From Centipeda periodontii DSM 2778 (GTDB lineage Bacteria > Bacillota > Negativicutes > Selenomonadales > Selenomonadaceae): DNA of 64,000 nt. Below, one piece after another: positions 53,485 through 61,073 of the stretch. The translations under genes were made by a program, and so were the position numbers. The first letter of the stretch is position 1. Each line of letters starts with the position of its first letter. The stretch covers positions 1,200,748-1,264,747 of the forward strand of contig NZ_GL892076.1 of NCBI RefSeq assembly GCF_000213975.1, written 5' to 3'. The notes under the pieces were generated by a model, which saw only the letters and a program-made list of their open reading frames with translations, was not told the DNA's origin and ran no database searches.

Positions 53485-53513
53485 ATTATAGCACAATTCG
53501 ATCGCTCTGTCAT
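53485..53513 (-). promoter_or_regulatory. Promoter of the GltD-like/trpEG operon
   Basis: Minus strand: ATGACA (53508-53513), 17-base spacer, TATAAT (53485-53490) with extended TG. The leader of about 55 bases shows no attenuator or T-box. Confidence 0.7.
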
Positions 53514-53572
53514 AGAATGTAACAAAAGAAAAGACGATATATGCGGAAGGATTATTTCAGAGGTGATATTTC

Positions 53573-53601
53573 TTGCAGTGCCCCCCGTCCTGTTGTATGA
53601 T
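53573..53601 (+). promoter_or_regulatory. Promoter of the polyamine operon
   Basis: TTGCAG (53573-53578), 17-base spacer, TATGAT (53596-53601). The gene start at 53628 follows AAGGAGG. Confidence 0.6.
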
Positions 53602-53627
53602 AGGAGTATCTATAAGGAGGCGTTGTT

Positions 53628-54827
53628 ATGGGAAAAGCGATGATTATTGGTGCGGGCGGCGTTGCGAGCGTTGCCGTGCATAAATGCTGTCAGAATCCGG
53701 AGGTGTTCGAGGAGATCCTCATTGCCTCGCGCACAAAGTCAAAATGCGATGCGCTCAAGGCGAAGCTGGACGGCGGAAAGACGAAGATTCAGACCGCTGC
53801 GGTGGATGCGGACGATGTGCCCGCACTCACGGCACTCATCCGTGAGTTTCGGCCGGAGGTCGTGCTCAACCTCGCCCTCCCGTATCAGGATCTGCACATC
53901 ATGGATGCGTGCCTTGCGGCGGGCGTGCACTATGTCGATACGGCGAACTATGAGCCGGAGGACACGGCGAAGTTCGAGTACAGCTGGCAGTGGGCGTATG
54001 CCGATCGCTTCCGTGAGGCAGGGCTGACGGCACTCCTCGGCTCGGGCTTCGATCCCGGCGTAACGGGTGTGTTCAGCGCGTACGCGATGAAGCACGAGTT
54101 TGACGAGATCAACTACATCGACATCCTCGACTGCAACGGCGGCGACCACGGCTATCCCTTTGCGACAAACTTCAACCCCGAGATCAACATCCGTGAAGTT
54201 TCGGCGAAGGGCAGCTATTGGGAGAATGGTGCGTGGGTCGAGACGGAGCCGATGGAGATCAAACGCGTCTATGACTTTGCCGAGGTCGGGCAGAAGGATA
54301 TGTACCTCCTGCACCACGAGGAACTCGAATCCCTTGCAAAAAATATCAAGGGCATCAAACGCATCCGCTTCTTTATGACGTTTGGCGAGAGCTATCTGAC
54401 GCATCTGCGCTGTCTTGAGAACGTCGGCATGACCTCGATCGAGCCGATCGACTTCGAGGGGCACAAGATCATCCCCCTGCAGTTCCTCAAGGCAGTGCTG
54501 CCCGATCCCGCGAGCCTCGGTCCGCGGACGAAGGGCAAGACGAACATCGGCTGCATCTTCCGCGGGAAGAAGGACGGCAAGGAGAAGAATTACTACCTCT
54601 ACAATGTCTGCGACCATGAGAAATGCTACGCCGAGGTCGGCTCGCAGGCGGTCGCCTACACGACGGGCGTGCCCGCGATGATCGGCGCGATGATGGTGAT
54701 GACGGGCAAGTGGCGCCGTCCCGGTGTGTTCAACGTCGAGGAGTTCGATCCCGATCCGTTCATGGACGCGCTGAACGTCTGGGGGCTGCCGTGGCAGGAG
54801 AGTCATAACCCGGTGCTGGTGGACTGA
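53628..54827 (+). CDS. Carboxynorspermidine/carboxyspermidine dehydrogenase (saccharopine dehydrogenase family)
   Basis: NADPH-dependent enzyme of 399 residues that joins aspartate semialdehyde to a diamine (diaminopropane or putrescine). The Rossmann start MIIGAGGVASVAVHKC, then NLALPYQD and HYVDTANYEPED, and the GSGFDPGVTGVFSAYA stretch fit this group rather than lysine-forming saccharopine dehydrogenases. Its stop overlaps the start of the matching decarboxylase by one base, which fixes the pathway. The product is spermidine or norspermidine, made without S-adenosylmethionine decarboxylase. Confidence 0.92.
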   Translation: MGKAMIIGAGGVASVAVHKCCQNPEVFEEILIASRTKSKCDALKAKLDGGKTKIQTAAVDADDVPALTALIREFRPEVVLNLALPYQDLHIMDACLAAGVHYVDTANYEPEDTAKFEYSWQWAYADRFREAGLTALLGSGFDPGVTGVFSAYAMKHEFDEINYIDILDCNGGDHGYPFATNFNPEINIREVSAKGSYWENGAWVETEPMEIKRVYDFAEVGQKDMYLLHHEELESLAKNIKGIKRIRFFMTFGESYLTHLRCLENVGMTSIEPIDFEGHKIIPLQFLKAVLPDPASLGPRTKGKTNIGCIFRGKKDGKEKNYYLYNVCDHEKCYAEVGSQAVAYTTGVPAMIGAMMVMTGKWRRPGVFNVEEFDPDPFMDALNVWGLPWQESHNPVLVD

Positions 54828-55966
54828 TGGGGACGTTTGTGCAGTGGCGCGCGGAGTGGAACGCGGTACCGACGCCCTCCTATCTCGTCTATGAGGAGCT
54901 GCTTGAGAAAAATCTGCGTATTCTTGCCGAAGTTGCGGAGGACACGGGCGCAAAGGTGCTGCTTGCGCAGAAATGCTTTTCCATGTATCACTACTATCCG
55001 CTGATCGGGCGCTATCTCGCGGGAACGACGGCGAGCGGCATCTATGAGGCACGCCTCTCGCAGGAGGAAATGGGCAAGGAGAATCACGTCTTCAAGCCAG
55101 CCTATGAGGAAGACGAGCTGCATCGCCTCGCCGCGATCTGCGATCACATCATCTTCAACTCGTTCGCCCAGTGGGAGCGTTTCGGCGCGCAGGCACGGGC
55201 GGCAGGTGTGTCCTGCGGCATCCGCATCAACCCCGAGCGCTCGACGCAGGAGCATGCGATCTACGATCCCTGCGCGCCGGGGTCGCGTCTCGGTGTGAAG
55301 ATTGCGGATTTTCGCGAGGATTTGCTTGATGGGCTGGATGGCCTGCACTTTCATACACTCTGCGAGCAGGGCGCAGACGCGCTTGCTCTGACGCTCGAAG
55401 CCGTGGAGGAGAAATTTGGCAAATACCTCCACGGCATGAAGTGGCTGAACTTCGGCGGAGGGCACCACATCACACGCGAGGGCTATGACATCGCACTGCT
55501 CAAAAAATTGATTCGCCATGTGCAGGAGAAATATGACGTGGCGGTCTATCTCGAACCGGGCGAGGCGGTTGCGCTGAATGCAGGCTTCCTCGTTGCCGAG
55601 GTGCTCGAAGTACAGGCGGGCGGGAATGTAATCCTCAATACGTCGGCTACCTGCCACATGCCCGATGTGATCGAGATGCCCTACCGTCCGCCCGTCATCG
55701 GTGCGGGCGAAGCGGGGGAGAAGGCGCATACGTATACGCTCACGGGACCGACCTGCCTCGCGGGCGATACGATCGGCACTTACTCGTTTGACGCGCCGCT
55801 TATTGTTGGGTCTCGTGTCATCTTTGGTGATATGGCGATCTATACGATGGTCAAGAACAACACGTTCAACGGCATGCCGCTACCGAACATTATCGCTGTT
55901 CCTCCGAGTGGAGATTGGGAGATTGTACGCGCATTCGGTTACGATGATTTCAAGATGAGGCTTTGA
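54827..55966 (+). CDS. nspC: Carboxynorspermidine/carboxyspermidine decarboxylase
   Basis: PLP-dependent fold-III decarboxylase of 379 residues. The PLP lysine lies in LLAQKCFSM (near 48), with GLHFHTLCEQ, the glycine-rich NFGGGHHITREGYD and the GPTCLAGDTIG motif with the active-site Cys. It removes CO2 from carboxyspermidine made by the preceding enzyme. A terminator follows at once. Confidence 0.94.
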   Translation: MGTFVQWRAEWNAVPTPSYLVYEELLEKNLRILAEVAEDTGAKVLLAQKCFSMYHYYPLIGRYLAGTTASGIYEARLSQEEMGKENHVFKPAYEEDELHRLAAICDHIIFNSFAQWERFGAQARAAGVSCGIRINPERSTQEHAIYDPCAPGSRLGVKIADFREDLLDGLDGLHFHTLCEQGADALALTLEAVEEKFGKYLHGMKWLNFGGGHHITREGYDIALLKKLIRHVQEKYDVAVYLEPGEAVALNAGFLVAEVLEVQAGGNVILNTSATCHMPDVIEMPYRPPVIGAGEAGEKAHTYTLTGPTCLAGDTIGTYSFDAPLIVGSRVIFGDMAIYTMVKNNTFNGMPLPNIIAVPPSGDWEIVRAFGYDDFKMRL

Positions 55967-55968
55967 GA

Positions 55969-56000
55969 TGAGAGGAACTGCTGTGATGGTGGTTCCTCTT
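55969..56000 (+). terminator. Terminator of the polyamine operon
   Basis: AGAGGAAC (55969-55976) pairs with GTTCCTCT (55990-55997), 13-base loop, then TTT. Confidence 0.7.
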
Positions 56001-56043
56001 TTGTGTTTCGTTGGATACGCATACGGGATTTTTTGACATATCA

Positions 56044-56064
56044 AACTATTAAACAAAAATAGTT
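56044..56064. promoter_or_regulatory. Inverted repeat upstream of ahpC promoter
   Basis: AACTATT (56044-56050) and AATAGTT (56058-56064), 7 bases apart, end 21 bases before the -35 box. A candidate site for a peroxide-responsive activator or repressor; it does not fit the PerR consensus well. Confidence 0.35.
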
Positions 56065-56085
56065 ATTAAAAAGTATAAATTTCTG

Positions 56086-56114
56086 TTGACAAGTAAAATC
56101 CCCTGTGCTATGAT
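56086..56114 (+). promoter_or_regulatory. Promoter of ahpC
   Basis: Perfect TTGACA (56086-56091), 17-base spacer, TATGAT (56109-56114) with extended TG. The leader contains a 9-base hairpin (56137-56145 with 56153-56161) before the ribosome site AAAGGAGG. Confidence 0.8.
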
Positions 56115-56185
56115 TAACCCATCATAAGGACATACGCAATCGCTTGAAACGAAAGCGATTGGTTTTATCAAAAGGAGGATATTCA

Positions 56186-56764
56186 ATGTCACTCATCAAC
56201 AAGGAAATCAGCGATTTTAAGGTAGACGCATTCCAGAAGAAGGAAGGCGGTCAGGGCGAGTTCGTTCAGTACACAAAGGCGGATCTCAAGGGCAAGTGGA
56301 GCGTGTTCTTCTTCTATCCGGCGGACTTCACGTTTGTCTGCCCGACGGAGCTGGCGGATCTCCAGGATCAGTATGCGGAGTTCCAGAAGCTCGGCTGCGA
56401 GATCTTCGGCGTTTCCTGCGACTCCCACTTCGTACATAAGGCGTGGCACGAGAGCTCTGAGCTTGTCGGCAAGCTCACCTATCCGATGCTCGCAGACCCG
56501 ACGGCAAAGCTCGCACGCGACTTCGATGTTTACATCGAGGAGGACGGACGCTCCGAGCGCGGTACATTCGTCGTGAATCCCGAGGGCAAGATTGTTTCCT
56601 ATGAGGTGAGTGCAGGCAACGTCGGTCGCAATGCACAGGAGCTTCTCCGCAAGGTGCAGGCGCTCCAGTTCGTCGCGAAGCACGGCGATGAGGTTTGCCC
56701 CGCACGTTGGAAGCCGGGTGAAAAGACGCTGAAGCCGAGCTTCGATCTCGTCGGCAAACTCTAA
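56186..56764 (+). CDS. ahpC: Alkyl hydroperoxide peroxidase (2-Cys peroxiredoxin)
   Basis: Reduces peroxides with thiol electrons. The 192-residue AhpC-class protein has the peroxidatic Cys in DFTFVCPTELADL (Cys52) and the resolving Cys171 in EVCPARW, followed by the usual C-terminal tail. Strong promoter and ribosome site point to high expression. The reductase that regenerates it follows, separated by a hairpin that may tune the ratio. Confidence 0.96.
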   Translation: MSLINKEISDFKVDAFQKKEGGQGEFVQYTKADLKGKWSVFFFYPADFTFVCPTELADLQDQYAEFQKLGCEIFGVSCDSHFVHKAWHESSELVGKLTYPMLADPTAKLARDFDVYIEEDGRSERGTFVVNPEGKIVSYEVSAGNVGRNAQELLRKVQALQFVAKHGDEVCPARWKPGEKTLKPSFDLVGKL

Positions 56765-56776
56765 GAAATTGAACCG

Positions 56777-56809
56777 GCACTTCGCGAGGCAGCTTGCGGA
56801 GTGCTTTTT
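56777..56809 (+). terminator. Terminator or attenuator between ahpC and its reductase
   Basis: Twelve-base stem (56777-56788 with 56793-56804, two G-T pairs), 4-base loop, five T residues. Partial termination would give more AhpC than reductase. Confidence 0.75.
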
Positions 56810-56866
56810 CCTATGGAGCACGGATTGATTCAGAGAATCCATATCAGGAGAAGAAGAGGTGCTTTG

Positions 56867-58504
56867 GTGGACAAAATGTATGATGCCGTCATCGTCGGCG
56901 GCGGTCCTGCAGGGCTTTCCGCCGCCATCTATCTGGCGCGTGCGAAATGCAAGGTGCTGGTCATCGAGAAGGAGAAGATCGGTGGACAGATCACGATTAC
57001 TGCCGATGTTGTGAACTACCCCGGCACGGGGAAGGTCAGCGGCTCCGAGCTTGCGGCACAGATGGAGGAGCAGGCGCGTGGATTTGGTGCGGAGTTCGTC
57101 ACGGCAGAGGTCATCGGTCTCAAGCTCGATCAGGATATTAAGGAACTTGAGACGACGGCGGGCACGGTGGAGGCGCTCAGTGTTATCCTCGCGACGGGGG
57201 CAAATCCGCGCAAGGTGGGGTTCTACGGTGAGAAGAAGTTCCAAGGGCGTGGTGTTGCCTACTGCGCAACCTGTGATGCCGAGTTCTTCACGGGCATGGA
57301 CATTTTCGTCATCGGCGGCGGTCTTGCGGCGGTGGAGGAGAGTATGTTCCTCTCGCGCTATGGCAAATCCGTCACGATCCTCGTGCGCAGTGACAAGTTC
57401 CGTGCGCCGCAGACAGCAGTGGACGCACTTGCGAACTACCCGAATATCAGCGTGCGCTTCAATACGGTGGTGGAGCGTGTCGGCGGTGAGACGATGATTT
57501 CCTATGCTGATTTTCGCGACGAGAAGACGGGCAAGATTGAGCACTATATGGCGAAGGACGGGGAGACGTTCGGCGTCTTTGTCTTTGCCGGCTATATCCC
57601 GAACACGGGGCTCTTCCGTGAGCACGTCGCGCTCAACGAGCAGGGCTACGTCATCACGAACGAGGAGAAGGAAACGAATGTCAAGGGGGTCTTTGCGGCA
57701 GGCGATGTCTGCATCAAGACGCTGCGTCAGGTGGTGACGGCGGTTTCCGACGGTGCTGTCTCTGCGGTTGCGGCAGAGCGTCATGCGGCGGCACTGCATG
57801 ACCGACTGAAGCTGCCCGCCTTTGCCCGCGCCGAGGTGGATGCAAAGCGCTTTGAGCAGCGCAAGTCCTCCATTGAGAAGGAAGCGGCAGAGGGGAATGA
57901 AACGAACTTTATCTCTGCCGAGATCCGCGCGCAGCTGGCGGCGGTCTTCGAAAAGCTCGAGCGTCCGGTCAAAATTGTCGGACACTATGATGACGGCGAT
58001 CTCTCACGCGAACTGCGCGGCTTTATGGATGAATTTGCAGGTCTCACGGACAAGATCAGCTACGAGGAGAGCGAGGCGGCAGGCGGCGAACCGGGCGTCG
58101 AGGTCCTGCGTGCTGACGGCACGTCAAGCGGCATTACGTTCCACGCTGTTCCGGGCGGACATGAGTTCAACTCGTTTATCCTAGCTCTCTACAATGTGGC
58201 AGGCCCCGGTCAGGAACTGCGCGACGAGACGCGCGCGAAAATTGAGCAGATTTCCGCGCCCTCCGATGTCAAAGTTCTCATGTCCCTCTCCTGCACGATG
58301 TGCCCCGATGTTGTTGCAGCCGTGCAGCGCATTGCGGCAGAGCGGGAGAATGTGCGTGCTGACATCTACGACATTCGCTACTTCCCTGAGATGAAAGAGA
58401 AGTATAGCGTGATGAGCGTTCCCTGCATGATTGTAGGGGAAGACCTTTTCTTCGGCAAGAAGAACATCGACGAGGTCGCAGATATATTGGTCAATCGAGG
58501 CTGA
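56867..58504 (+). CDS. AhpF-like peroxiredoxin reductase with permuted domain order
   Basis: Flavoprotein of 545 residues. Residues 1-310 are a thioredoxin-reductase-type domain: FAD motif VGGGPAGLSAA, redox pair C133-ATC-C136 in AYCATCDAEFF, NAD(P) motif IGGGLAAVEES and the GVFAAGDV end. Residues about 330-545 correspond to the N-terminal tandem thioredoxin-fold domain of classical AhpF, with redox CTMC in SLSCTMCPDVV (about 477-480) and cis-Pro in SVPCMIV. In enteric AhpF this domain comes first; here it is last. The GTG start at 56867 follows AGAGGTG. It surely passes electrons from NAD(P)H to the AhpC encoded just upstream. Confidence 0.9.
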   Translation: MDKMYDAVIVGGGPAGLSAAIYLARAKCKVLVIEKEKIGGQITITADVVNYPGTGKVSGSELAAQMEEQARGFGAEFVTAEVIGLKLDQDIKELETTAGTVEALSVILATGANPRKVGFYGEKKFQGRGVAYCATCDAEFFTGMDIFVIGGGLAAVEESMFLSRYGKSVTILVRSDKFRAPQTAVDALANYPNISVRFNTVVERVGGETMISYADFRDEKTGKIEHYMAKDGETFGVFVFAGYIPNTGLFREHVALNEQGYVITNEEKETNVKGVFAAGDVCIKTLRQVVTAVSDGAVSAVAAERHAAALHDRLKLPAFARAEVDAKRFEQRKSSIEKEAAEGNETNFISAEIRAQLAAVFEKLERPVKIVGHYDDGDLSRELRGFMDEFAGLTDKISYEESEAAGGEPGVEVLRADGTSSGITFHAVPGGHEFNSFILALYNVAGPGQELRDETRAKIEQISAPSDVKVLMSLSCTMCPDVVAAVQRIAAERENVRADIYDIRYFPEMKEKYSVMSVPCMIVGEDLFFGKKNIDEVADILVNRG

Positions 58505-58607
58505 GTGTTTTGTTGCCCGCGCCCCTGAGCAAGGCGCCTATGGGGAATAGAAACGCTCTGTCGATTGATATAGTTGCTGTGTATTATTTTTAGAAAAGGA
58601 GAGCATC

Positions 58608-59141
58608 ATGGAACTCAAGGGATCACAGACCGAGAAGAATCTCTGGGCGGCATTTGCCGGCGAATCGCAGGCGCATACGAAGTATCTCTACTATGCGTCG
58701 CAGGCGAAGAAGGATGGCTACGTCCAGATCTCGAACATCTTCAACGAGACGGCAGTCAACGAGAAGGCACACGCAAAGATCTGGTTCAAACTCGTGCATG
58801 GTGTCGGCGACACGAAGGCGAACCTCGCCGATGCCGCCTCCGGGGAGAATGAGGAGTGGACGAGCATGTACCCCGAGTTCGCACGCGTCGCGCGCGAGGA
58901 GGGATTCGACAAGATTGCGCGTCTCTTCGACGCCGTCGGCAAGATCGAGAAGGAGCACGACGCCCGCTACAAGCTGCTGCTGCAGAAGGTGGATGAGGGC
59001 ACGGTGTTCGCACGCGATGAGAAGATCATCTGGCAGTGCCTCAACTGCGGCTATGTCTGCGAGAGTCCGAAGGCACCGATGAAGTGTCCGGTCTGTGAGC
59101 ATCCGCAGTCCTTCTTCCAGCAGGTTGTGCAGAATTACTAA
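58608..59141 (+). CDS. Rubrerythrin
   Basis: Non-haem diiron peroxidase of anaerobes, 177 residues. The ferritin-like four-helix part carries the Glu/His iron ligands (AGESQAHTKYLYYA, NETAVNEKAHAKIW, KIEKEHDARYK), and the C-terminal rubredoxin domain has WQCLNCGYVC and CPVCEHPQSFF. AAAGGAG precedes the ATG. With AhpC and its reductase it forms a peroxide-defence block. Confidence 0.95.
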   Translation: MELKGSQTEKNLWAAFAGESQAHTKYLYYASQAKKDGYVQISNIFNETAVNEKAHAKIWFKLVHGVGDTKANLADAASGENEEWTSMYPEFARVAREEGFDKIARLFDAVGKIEKEHDARYKLLLQKVDEGTVFARDEKIIWQCLNCGYVCESPKAPMKCPVCEHPQSFFQQVVQNY

Positions 59142-59160
59142 GCCGTTGATACGGCTATGA

Positions 59161-59190
59161 AAAATCCCCGCCGTTTGGCGGGGATTTTTT
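59161..59190 (+). terminator. Terminator of rubrerythrin
   Basis: Twelve-base perfect stem (59161-59172 with 59177-59188), 4-base GTTT loop and T-run. The thiE ribosome site AGGAGG begins right after it. Confidence 0.92.
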
Positions 59191-59203
59191 AGGAGGATAT
59201 CAT

Positions 59204-59890
59204 ATGCGAAACAAATTCGATTTATCCGCGTATCTCGTGATTGGTCCCGAGAATACGAATGGGCGTCCCATTGCACGTGTGATCGCGGAGGCGGTTTGTG
59301 CGGGGTTTACATTTGTTCAGATTCGAGCAAAGCATACGGATGCACGCGAGATTATCGATCTCACGCGTGCAGCGGCAGATGTGATCGCCGCGCAGGAGAA
59401 GTCGGCTGTTGTGACACTCGTTGTAAACGACCGTCTAGATGTCGTGCTCGCTGCGCGGGAACAGGGCGTCAAGGTGGACGGCGTGCACGTCGGACAGACG
59501 GATATCCCGCCCGATGTATGCCGCAAGCACCTCGGCGCGGACGCGATTATCGGACTCTCCGCACGTACATCGGAACTCCTTGACTACGTGTCGCACTGCG
59601 ATACCTCGTGCATCGACTACTTCGGTGCAGGACCGTTGCACGCGACGCCAACAAAGCCCGAGGCAGGGCGTACTGCCTCGGGCGAAATTGTGACGCGCAG
59701 CCTCGAAGAACTCACGCAGCTACACCGTATCAGCCCCGTGCCCGTGGTCGTAGGCGGCGGTGTCAAGGCGGCGGATTTACCTGCCCTCAAAGCGACAGGC
59801 GTTGAGGGCTTCTTCGTCGTGAGCGCGGTGGCGGGCGCGATGCATCCGTATGCTGCAGCGGAGGAGTTGGTGCGGATTTGGCATGAGTAA
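59204..59890 (+). CDS. thiE: Thiamine-phosphate synthase
   Basis: Joins the pyrimidine and thiazole parts of thiamine. The 228-residue barrel starts AYLVIGPE, has FVQIRAKHTD, VVNDRLDVVLA, GVHVGQTDIP, IGLSARTSEL, FGAGPLHATPTKP and PVVVGGGVK, all family landmarks. AGGAGG at 59191-59196 precedes the ATG. No TPP riboswitch is visible in the short gap, and no other thiamine gene is near. Confidence 0.95.
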   Translation: MRNKFDLSAYLVIGPENTNGRPIARVIAEAVCAGFTFVQIRAKHTDAREIIDLTRAAADVIAAQEKSAVVTLVVNDRLDVVLAAREQGVKVDGVHVGQTDIPPDVCRKHLGADAIIGLSARTSELLDYVSHCDTSCIDYFGAGPLHATPTKPEAGRTASGEIVTRSLEELTQLHRISPVPVVVGGGVKAADLPALKATGVEGFFVVSAVAGAMHPYAAAEELVRIWHE

Positions 59891-59895
59891 AACGA

Positions 59896-60070
59896 TGTGG
59901 CGCGAATCCCGCGCGAACGCTTAGTTGCACAAGTGATCGCGTGCTCGTTCGCCGAAATACCGACGCACTTCTTAAACGCGCTGCGCTTGAACGAAAGAAG
60001 CACGCCGGGGGCGAGTCGCACACTTTACTCACTTGTTCCACTAGGGTTCACTTTGGGACATCGCGCCACA
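59896..60070. repeat. Palindrome-bounded non-coding element
   Basis: About 175 bases bounded by TGTGGCGCGA (59896-59905) and TCGCGCCACA (60061-60070), perfect ten-base inverted repeats. The interior is GC-rich, with no credible gene, and the stretch 60019-60059 resembles 10164-10194. Lies between the convergent ends of thiE and the dehydrogenase gene. Likely a dispersed repeat or MITE-like unit. Confidence 0.5.
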
Positions 60071-60084
60071 AAACCGTAGAATTT

Positions 60085-60945
60085 TCACTCATAATATTTC
60101 AACAAGCTCTGCGTTCCATCTGTGCCGCCGCCGCGCTCCTCAATTGCGCGCGCCTCACGCAGTACCTGTTCGAGGACAGGAAGGTCGACGCCATACTCCT
60201 TGCTCGTCTCGGCACCGATCGTCATATCCTTGACGAAGTGCTTAATCATAAAGCCGGGATCGAAGTTGCCGTTGAGCGCCATGCGCAGCATGTTGCTCAT
60301 CTGGAAGCTCGCCGCCGCACCGCCCGAGATGGAGGTGTAGACCTTCTCGACATCCAGCCCCGCCGCGCGTGCATAGGCGAATGCCTCGCACGCGCCCGCG
60401 AGTGCCCCTGCGATTGCGATCTGGTTTGCCGCTTTGGTTTTTTGCCCTGCACCCGCGCTGCCCTCATAGACGATGTTCTTACCCATTGCGGCAAAGATGG
60501 GCCGCATGGCGTTGAACGCATCCTCATCGCCGCCGACGAGGATGTTCAGCGTGGCGTTCCGTGCGCCCATATCTCCACCTGTGACAGGTGCGTCGAGTGC
60601 ATGAATGCCGCGCTTCTTTGCCTCTGCATAAATGCGTTCGGCAAGAGCGGGGGAGGAGGTCGTCATATCGGCGGTGTAGGCACCCACATCGAGATTTGCG
60701 AGAATCCCATCCGCGCTGAGGTAGATTTCCTCCACATCCTTCGGATAGCCGACGATCGTGATGACAGCGTCCTGCCCACGTGCACATAAACCGGGACTCT
60801 CACAGTATTTCGCGCCACGCGTAACGAGTGCGTCCGCCTTCGACCTCGTACGGTTGTAGACGCTGAGCTCATAGCCCGCATCCATGAGGTGATCTGCCAT
60901 CGCGGCGCCCATGATGCCAAGTCCGATAAATCCAATTTTTTTCAT
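60085..60945 (-). CDS. 3-hydroxyisobutyrate dehydrogenase-family NAD(P)-dependent reductase
   Basis: Beta-hydroxyacid dehydrogenase of 286 residues. NAD(P) motif GFIGLGIMGAAMA at the start, DAPVTGGDMGA substrate loop, and the catalytic Lys in GAGQKTKAANQI (about 170). Resembles tartronate-semialdehyde (2-hydroxy-3-oxopropionate) and 3-hydroxyisobutyrate reductases; the exact substrate cannot be told. GGGAGG precedes the ATG on the minus strand. Confidence 0.9.
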   Translation of the reverse strand: MKKIGFIGLGIMGAAMADHLMDAGYELSVYNRTRSKADALVTRGAKYCESPGLCARGQDAVITIVGYPKDVEEIYLSADGILANLDVGAYTADMTTSSPALAERIYAEAKKRGIHALDAPVTGGDMGARNATLNILVGGDEDAFNAMRPIFAAMGKNIVYEGSAGAGQKTKAANQIAIAGALAGACEAFAYARAAGLDVEKVYTSISGGAAASFQMSNMLRMALNGNFDPGFMIKHFVKDMTIGAETSKEYGVDLPVLEQVLREARAIEERGGGTDGTQSLLKYYE

Positions 60946-60987
60946 AGAGTTTCCTCCCTTTCATTCTCTATGTGTTCAGTGTAGCAT

Positions 60988-61015
60988 AAAATCCTGCAAA
61001 AAGCAGGATTTTTTT
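60988..61015. other. Terminator-like hairpin between divergent genes
   Basis: AAAATCCTGC (60988-60997) pairs with GCAGGATTTT (61003-61012) around five A residues, then T-run to 61015. It looks like an intrinsic terminator on the plus strand, but both flanking genes point away from it, so its purpose is unclear. It may block upstream transcription into the nuclease gene. Confidence 0.6.
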
Positions 61016-61043
61016 GATGGATTCCGAATTTTATAGATATAAG
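61014..61043 (+). promoter_or_regulatory. Possible promoter of the beta-CASP nuclease gene
   Basis: TTGATG (61014-61019), 18-base spacer, TATAAG (61038-61043). Moderate match only. Confidence 0.4.
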
Positions 61044-61073
61044 AAATCGTTGAATCCGAAGGGAGGCTGTCTT

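Noticed and set aside
60085-60789. Plus-strand frame from 59941 overlapping the dehydrogenase
   Set aside because: It is antisense to a gene with clear NAD(P)-binding and catalytic motifs and begins inside the palindromic element.
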